A DNA stretch of 64,000 nucleotides from Croceivirga sp. (GTDB lineage Bacteria > Bacteroidota > Bacteroidia > Flavobacteriales > Flavobacteriaceae): assembly GCA_028284285.1 (NCBI GenBank), contig JANQSA010000051.1, positions 163,191 through 227,190 on the forward strand. Direction: 5' to 3'. The notes below the pieces were generated by a model that was not told where the DNA came from, made no database searches, and saw nothing but the letters and a program-made list of their open reading frames with translations. Position numbers and translations under genes: made by a program. Positions 60,049 through 64,000 of this stretch are shown in pieces (the first letter of the stretch is position 1; each line of letters begins with the position of its first letter).

Positions 60049-61086
60049 ATGGAACAGGCCCTAACCAAACTGTTATACCAACCCGCCGTGAGAAAACACC
60101 TAAGTCTGCTTATTGTTGGCTTTACTTTAGGAGTGCTTGTTTTTGGATTTATCAAGTTTGATCAAATTCAGGATCAGACCCAGAGTCTCCTGAGCGGGCT
60201 TTTGGGTGTTGTAATAACTTATTTGGCCTTTTACTCCAACACCCTCTTAAATGCGCTGCTTCCCTGGAAACAATGGACCGGAATTCGCCTCCTGGCAGGC
60301 ATACTTTGGAACAGTGGTAGCGGTTACCTGCTGGTTTTGCTAGGGGTGGGGTTATATCCCCTTGTCCTGGGAAAGGGCAAGTTCTCCGGCGCCATGGCAA
60401 TGGATACCCAACTGAAGTTGGGCATTTTACTGTTCTGTGCCGCCCTTATTTACAATGTGGCCTATTTCGCTTTTTACTCGTACAATTACTACACCACCCA
60501 ACAACTCGCAGAACTTCGGACACAACGGGAACAGGCAGAACTACAATTGGCTGCGCTAAAATCCCAGCTTAGTCCTCATTTTTTATTTAACTGCATGAAT
60601 TCGCTCTCGGCACTTTTCCAATCCGATATCAGTAGGGCAGAGACTTTTATTCGCGCAATGGCAAAATCCTATCAGTATACCCTGGAAAACTATCGCTCCT
60701 CCCTGATTAAAGTGAAGGAGGAACTGGAATTTGTAAATTCCTATGGCTTCCTTCTGAAAACCCGGTATGGCGAAGGTTTTCAACTGAAGGTGAACCTGGA
60801 GGCGGCCCAGTTGGAGGGAAAGATCCCCCCATTAACCCTTCAGATCCTTGTAGAGAACGCCTTAAAACATAATGCCGTTGGGGCATCCCATCCCATTTTG
60901 GTCTCCATCACTGGCCATTCCAACACCCTACAGGTGAGCAACAATAAGATACCCGTAAAAGTCAAAAAGTCTTCAACCGGGATAGGACTAAAGAATATTG
61001 CATCGCGATACAGCTTGTTGTCCGGATCACGAATCAAGATTGAAGATGCTACTCATTTTACTGTAACCCTTCCCTTACTGTCATGA
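60049..61086 (+). CDS. LytS-type sensor histidine kinase (active)
   Basis: A 345-residue membrane kinase with four hydrophobic segments (about residues 17-35, 48-70, 82-108 and 122-146), a short coiled linker (AELRTQREQAELQLAALKSQ), then a His_kinase domain. The phospho-acceptor is His177 in LSPHFLFN, the N box is ILVENALKHN (Asn270) and the G box is STGIGLKNIASR (309-320). There is no extracellular domain, so the signal is sensed in the membrane or through a partner. Its stop overlaps the next start (ATGA), so the next gene is translationally coupled. Confidence 0.92.
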   Translation: MEQALTKLLYQPAVRKHLSLLIVGFTLGVLVFGFIKFDQIQDQTQSLLSGLLGVVITYLAFYSNTLLNALLPWKQWTGIRLLAGILWNSGSGYLLVLLGVGLYPLVLGKGKFSGAMAMDTQLKLGILLFCAALIYNVAYFAFYSYNYYTTQQLAELRTQREQAELQLAALKSQLSPHFLFNCMNSLSALFQSDISRAETFIRAMAKSYQYTLENYRSSLIKVKEELEFVNSYGFLLKTRYGEGFQLKVNLEAAQLEGKIPPLTLQILVENALKHNAVGASHPILVSITGHSNTLQVSNNKIPVKVKKSSTGIGLKNIASRYSLLSGSRIKIEDATHFTVTLPLLS

Positions 61087-62120
61087 CCACCCGATTGTTT
61101 GTACACCATCCACTGTTTCGACTGTTCAGTCCGCTTTTTGGGGGTACGCTGGTGTATTTGCTCATCCTATTGATCAACAATTCCATTTCTGCGGTACAAG
61201 AAACCTTTCTGGGCCAGGAATTGTACGTCTGCATCGGATTAACCTATGTAACCCAGGAGTCTTCCCGTTTTTCCCTCTTGCTGTTTCAGCGGTTGCATCG
61301 GCCCAAATCGTTTTTCCTGAGAGTATTTCTTCAGGTAATAAGCTCCATAGCGCTGACGGTTTTGCTGGTTTCATTAGCTATGTATCTTTACTTTAAATAT
61401 GTATTGCTATATACCCCTAATTTCAGGGAGTTATATATTTTTAATAGTATTTTTTCTTTTATTACCGTGCTATACGTGGTGGTATATCTCGGGCACTATT
61501 TCCTCTACCGGCGCAATACCCAAAAAATAGAAAAAGAAGCAGCGGCTAAACGCGCTATTGAAACCGATTTTAACCTTTTTAAAAAAGGGATAAATCCTGC
61601 ATTGTTGTTCGAAAGCCTTGAGGCGATGTTGGTGGTCATGAAAAAGGATCCTATGAAAGCAGAAGAACTTTCGGATAGCTTTTCAAGCATCTACCGCTAT
61701 ATCCTGTCTAAAAAAATGCGGGAAGTGGTCCCTATCTCCGAAGAGATGGATGTGCTGCATGAACTTATCAGGCTATTCAATCATCTGCCTTTCCGAAACG
61801 TGCAATTGGGCAAAGTGGCTTACACTACCGCCTGGATAGTGCCTACCAGCCTTTTGACCCTGGTGGAAGCCATTGTAAGAACCACTATAGCTTCGGAAAG
61901 CCAGGCCATCACCATCACTATCATTGAGGAAAACGGTAGGGTTACCGTACAATACAGCCCGGAAGAAAGGCTGCAACAAAAATTGGATTTGAACAGTATT
62001 GCCCATCTTGTGGATAGCTATCGTTTTTACGCCTCCGAGTCCATCACCCTCCATGAAGATGGCCCTGAAAAGATCATACAATTGCCAAAACTACACTATC
62101 ATGAAAGTAGTCATAGTTGA
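61083..62120 (+). CDS. LytS-like pseudokinase
   Basis: A 345-residue protein with the same layout as its neighbour: four membrane segments in residues 12-140, then a His_kinase-like region. The place of the phospho-acceptor (NPHFLF) reads INPALLFESLE, so His is replaced by Ala173. The N box E-N-A-x-K-H reads VEAIVRTTIA, with the metal-binding Asn lost, and no G box is visible. It should neither bind ATP nor be phosphorylated, and could act as a dimer partner or regulator of the active kinase. It overlaps the response regulator gene by 20 bases. Confidence 0.85.
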   Translation: MTTRLFVHHPLFRLFSPLFGGTLVYLLILLINNSISAVQETFLGQELYVCIGLTYVTQESSRFSLLLFQRLHRPKSFFLRVFLQVISSIALTVLLVSLAMYLYFKYVLLYTPNFRELYIFNSIFSFITVLYVVVYLGHYFLYRRNTQKIEKEAAAKRAIETDFNLFKKGINPALLFESLEAMLVVMKKDPMKAEELSDSFSSIYRYILSKKMREVVPISEEMDVLHELIRLFNHLPFRNVQLGKVAYTTAWIVPTSLLTLVEAIVRTTIASESQAITITIIEENGRVTVQYSPEERLQQKLDLNSIAHLVDSYRFYASESITLHEDGPEKIIQLPKLHYHESSHS

Positions 62121-62859
62121 AGACGAGCCTTTAGCCGCAGAGAAATTGGAACGTTACCTGCACAAGTACGATATTTCCATAGAAGTTCTAAACGTTTTAG
62201 CCTCATTGGAAACGGCTATTCCCTGGATACGGGAAAACAACGCCCAGGTGGACCTCTATTTTATGGATGTACAATTAACCGATGGGTTAAGCTTTGAAAT
62301 ATTTTCTTCTACCACTGTAAACAAACCTGTAATCTTCACTACTGCATTTGATGAATTTGCTATTGATGCCTTTAAGGTGAATAGTATTGATTATCTCTTA
62401 AAGCCCATTACTTTCACTGAGCTGTCCAAGGCGTTAAAGAAACTGAAAGCCTTGCAGCGGCAGTTTTCCAATACGGCGACACTGACTCCGGTGATACAAA
62501 AACTGGCGACGAAATCCTTCAAAGATCGTTTCCTGGTCCGTATTGGCCATTATATTCGCGCCGTCTCAATACAAAACATCCTGTTGTTCTATGCGGAGGG
62601 GAGGGATGTCTCTTTGCTGAATACAGATGGAAAATCGTATCCCATTGATCACACTATTGAAGGACTGATGGGTTTGCTTGACCCAAAGACCTTTTTCCGG
62701 GTGAATCGTAGTTGCATTGTGGCCCTGGATGCGATCAAAGACGTGGTGGTCTATTCCAACAGGCGATTAAAGCTAAGCCTGAAGCACCCTTTTGACAAAG
62801 AAATAGTGGTAAGTCGTGAAAAAGTGTCCGATTTTAAACAGTGGTTTGCGGGTAACTAA
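62101..62859 (+). CDS. LytTR family response regulator
   Basis: The start at 62101 (MKVVIVEDEPLAAEKLERYL) is the one that gives a proper receiver N-terminus. The 252-residue product has a REC domain with the acidic pair ED in VEDEP, phospho-Asp in YFMDVQLTDG, Thr in FTTAFDEF and Lys in YLLKP. The C-terminal LytTR DNA-binding domain has FLVRIGHYIRAVSIQNILLF, YAEGRDVSLL and FFRVNRSCIVALDAIKDVVV. It is the output of the LytS pair. Direct repeats of suitable shape stand upstream of the SDHH-repeat gene. Confidence 0.94.
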   Translation: MKVVIVEDEPLAAEKLERYLHKYDISIEVLNVLASLETAIPWIRENNAQVDLYFMDVQLTDGLSFEIFSSTTVNKPVIFTTAFDEFAIDAFKVNSIDYLLKPITFTELSKALKKLKALQRQFSNTATLTPVIQKLATKSFKDRFLVRIGHYIRAVSIQNILLFYAEGRDVSLLNTDGKSYPIDHTIEGLMGLLDPKTFFRVNRSCIVALDAIKDVVVYSNRRLKLSLKHPFDKEIVVSREKVSDFKQWFAGN

Positions 62860-62908
62860 AGGTCATTTTATCGTTGAAAATTAATACCTTAGGTAAAAAT
62901 GAAACGCA

Positions 62909-63481
62909 ATGACCTCCCTTCCTTTAAGAAGAAAACATCTTGCGGTACTGGGCACCTTTTTTTTGTTAGTAGTAGCGGCTTGCAGCAGTAAAAGGATGGT
63001 TTTCTCAGAAGCAGAAAAAACAGCATTAGAAGAAATGGTGAATAACCGATCCTTTCGGTTAACAGCGCAATGGGCCAATCCTCTGGCTACACAGGGTATA
63101 AACGCCCTGGTCTCCTCAGGGTTATTGCAACCGGGAAGTAGCCCGAACCGGATTGATATCATTGGAACAACAGCATATTTGAACGTAAAGGGGGATAGTG
63201 TAACCGCCCAACTGCCATATTACGGGGAGCGGCAATTCAGTAACACCTACAATCCTACAAACGTGGGGATCCAATTTGACGGAATAGCACGGGATGTAGA
63301 ACTCGTTTACGATGAGAAAAAGGAAGTGTACGACTTTTCTTTTTATATTCTTAACGATCTTGGGGAAGGATTTAACGTTAACGGCACATTGTTTCCCAAT
63401 TTAAAAACTACCTTTTACATCAATAGTACCCAACGGTTTACCATAGGGTACACCGGCCTGGTAGGAAATGAAGAACTATAA
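62909..63481 (+). CDS. DUF4251 lipoprotein
   Basis: A 190-residue lipoprotein with lipobox LVVAAC (Cys25). The mature part fits DUF4251: an N-terminal helix (FSEAEKTALEEMVNNRSFRL), then strands with RIDIIGTTAYLNVKGDSVTA, QLPYYGERQFSNTYNPTNVG, IQFDGIARDVELVYDEKK and the end TFYINSTQRFTIGYTG. Function unknown. It is followed 12 bases later by the secreted protein gene at the window edge. Confidence 0.85.
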   Translation: MTSLPLRRKHLAVLGTFFLLVVAACSSKRMVFSEAEKTALEEMVNNRSFRLTAQWANPLATQGINALVSSGLLQPGSSPNRIDIIGTTAYLNVKGDSVTAQLPYYGERQFSNTYNPTNVGIQFDGIARDVELVYDEKKEVYDFSFYILNDLGEGFNVNGTLFPNLKTTFYINSTQRFTIGYTGLVGNEEL

Positions 63482-63493
63482 AAATTGCATCCT

Positions 63494-64000
63494 TTGAAAA
63501 TACTCAATTACAGTAGCTGCTTTCTGGGCCTTTGCGTAGTACTGATTATGGGAAAAATCCAGGCGCAAAGTGCATTTACCGGAACCTTTATGACCCCTAA
63601 TGCGGCAGTGAGCCTGCAGTTAAAACCGGTAAACAACGAACTGCATGGCCTACTGGTATCTACCGAAGGGATGTATGCGGTACAGGCCAAAAACACCCCA
63701 ACCACTATTAGCGGAACCGTATTTACGGAGGCAGGGAATTACCCTTTTACCGGGCAGACCATACAAGGGGGGCTCAGCATTGTGTCCGAGGGCGTCACCT
63801 ATACCTTTTACCAAACCTCTACGGAACATCTACTGGCGGGGATGGACCTCAGTCCCTATTTTGGAAATACCACAGCGCAAACCCAAACCCAAACGCAAAC
63901 GAATACCAATACTTCTTCCACAACTACCTCAAATCCGAACTATTCGGCATCGGAGCAGGAAATCTACAACTATATTGCCGGGGGGCAATTGGTCTATTAT
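63494..64000 (+). CDS. Secreted protein, 3' end beyond window
   Basis: The frame is open from TTG at 63494 to base 64000 (169 codons) and runs off the window. With the TTG start it has a signal peptide (KILNYSSCFLGLCVVLIMGK then IQAQ); the first ATG (63548) would cut the h-region, so TTG is preferred. The mature part is beta-rich (LQLKPVNNELHGLLVSTEGM), then a QTQTQTQTNTNTSSTTT linker coded by CAAACC/CAAACG hexamers (63878-63901), and a helical start (SASEQEIYNYIAGG). No domain is recognised so far. Confidence 0.7.
   Translation, partial: MKILNYSSCFLGLCVVLIMGKIQAQSAFTGTFMTPNAAVSLQLKPVNNELHGLLVSTEGMYAVQAKNTPTTISGTVFTEAGNYPFTGQTIQGGLSIVSEGVTYTFYQTSTEHLLAGMDLSPYFGNTTAQTQTQTQTNTNTSSTTTSNPNYSASEQEIYNYIAGGQLVYY

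Overview
The window reads as a chromosome segment of a marine-type Flavobacteriaceae (phylum Bacteroidota). The support is a short 287-residue primary sigma factor, several promoters of the TTG-N17-20-TAnnTTTG type, signal peptides ending in AQ or GQ, many lipoproteins (some with acidic residues right after the lipobox Cys), LytS/LytTR regulation, DUF4251, DUF1080 and DUF2461 families, and dispersed palindromes containing TTCTCGATAC. I saw no rRNA, tRNA, CRISPR array, phage or IS transposase gene. Both ends cut through genes: a lipoprotein gene on the left and a secreted protein gene on the right.

Layout. 1-2.2 kb: a small regulatory island with a winged-helix regulator, a membrane protein and a truncated lipoprotein gene, carrying two near-identical operators. 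2.3-9.8 kb: a LamG-like secreted protein, a DUF1853 protein, a serine hydrolase, a VWA/MoxR-type AAA pair and a DUF418 membrane protein. 9.97-10.14 kb: a MITE-like element with 13-bp perfect terminal inverted repeats. 10.2-14.7 kb: two tandem alpha/beta hydrolases, the cysE-cysM cysteine pair, DUF2461 and a conserved small protein. 14.8-21.1 kb: a giant BNR/sortilin-type secreted protein, a LolA-like protein, DUF72, phosphatidylserine decarboxylase and a thioesterase. 21.4-24.5 kb: a soluble hybrid histidine kinase with a degenerate C-terminal HPt-like region, a coupled HEAT-like protein, then two paralogous microproteins of 32 and 33 residues. 24.5-31 kb: rpoD, a superfamily 2 helicase coupled to a glycosyltransferase, an FMN hydroxy-acid oxidase, a GNAT and menB. 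31-38.6 kb: a second serine hydrolase, pirin, a peptidoglycan amidase plus M14 peptidase pair, a repeat-rich spacer, DUF1080 and a VWA lipoprotein. 38.8-47.3 kb: one nine-gene plus-strand operon with a Tat-exported isoquinoline-oxidoreductase-type molybdoenzyme and much of its cofactor machinery (MoaD, MoaA, MobA, MoeB, MoeA, XdhC, MocA-like), but no moaC or moaE. 47.4-58.3 kb: a GntR/FCD regulator with a 14-bp palindrome at its start, trehalase, DUF3052, a second giant BNR protein, MscS, an apparently exported PCMT, an EamA transporter and a second DUF1080 protein. 58.4-64 kb: a candidate regulatory system.

The most interesting locus is 58.4-62.9 kb. A secreted protein with ten 33-35-residue repeats built on a SDHH-x-A-x-VL motif stands before an active LytS-type histidine kinase, a second LytS-like protein whose phospho-acceptor His and ATP-binding Asn are lost, and a LytTR response regulator. 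The three signalling genes overlap end to end. Upstream of the repeat gene are two direct repeats with a 21-bp period, as expected for LytTR binding, then a promoter and a strong leader hairpin followed by a T run. My inference is a two-component circuit with an active/pseudokinase pair that controls, or is gated by, the repeat protein. The twin microproteins at 24.27-24.49 kb and the twin-operator regulon at the left end are the next most noteworthy.
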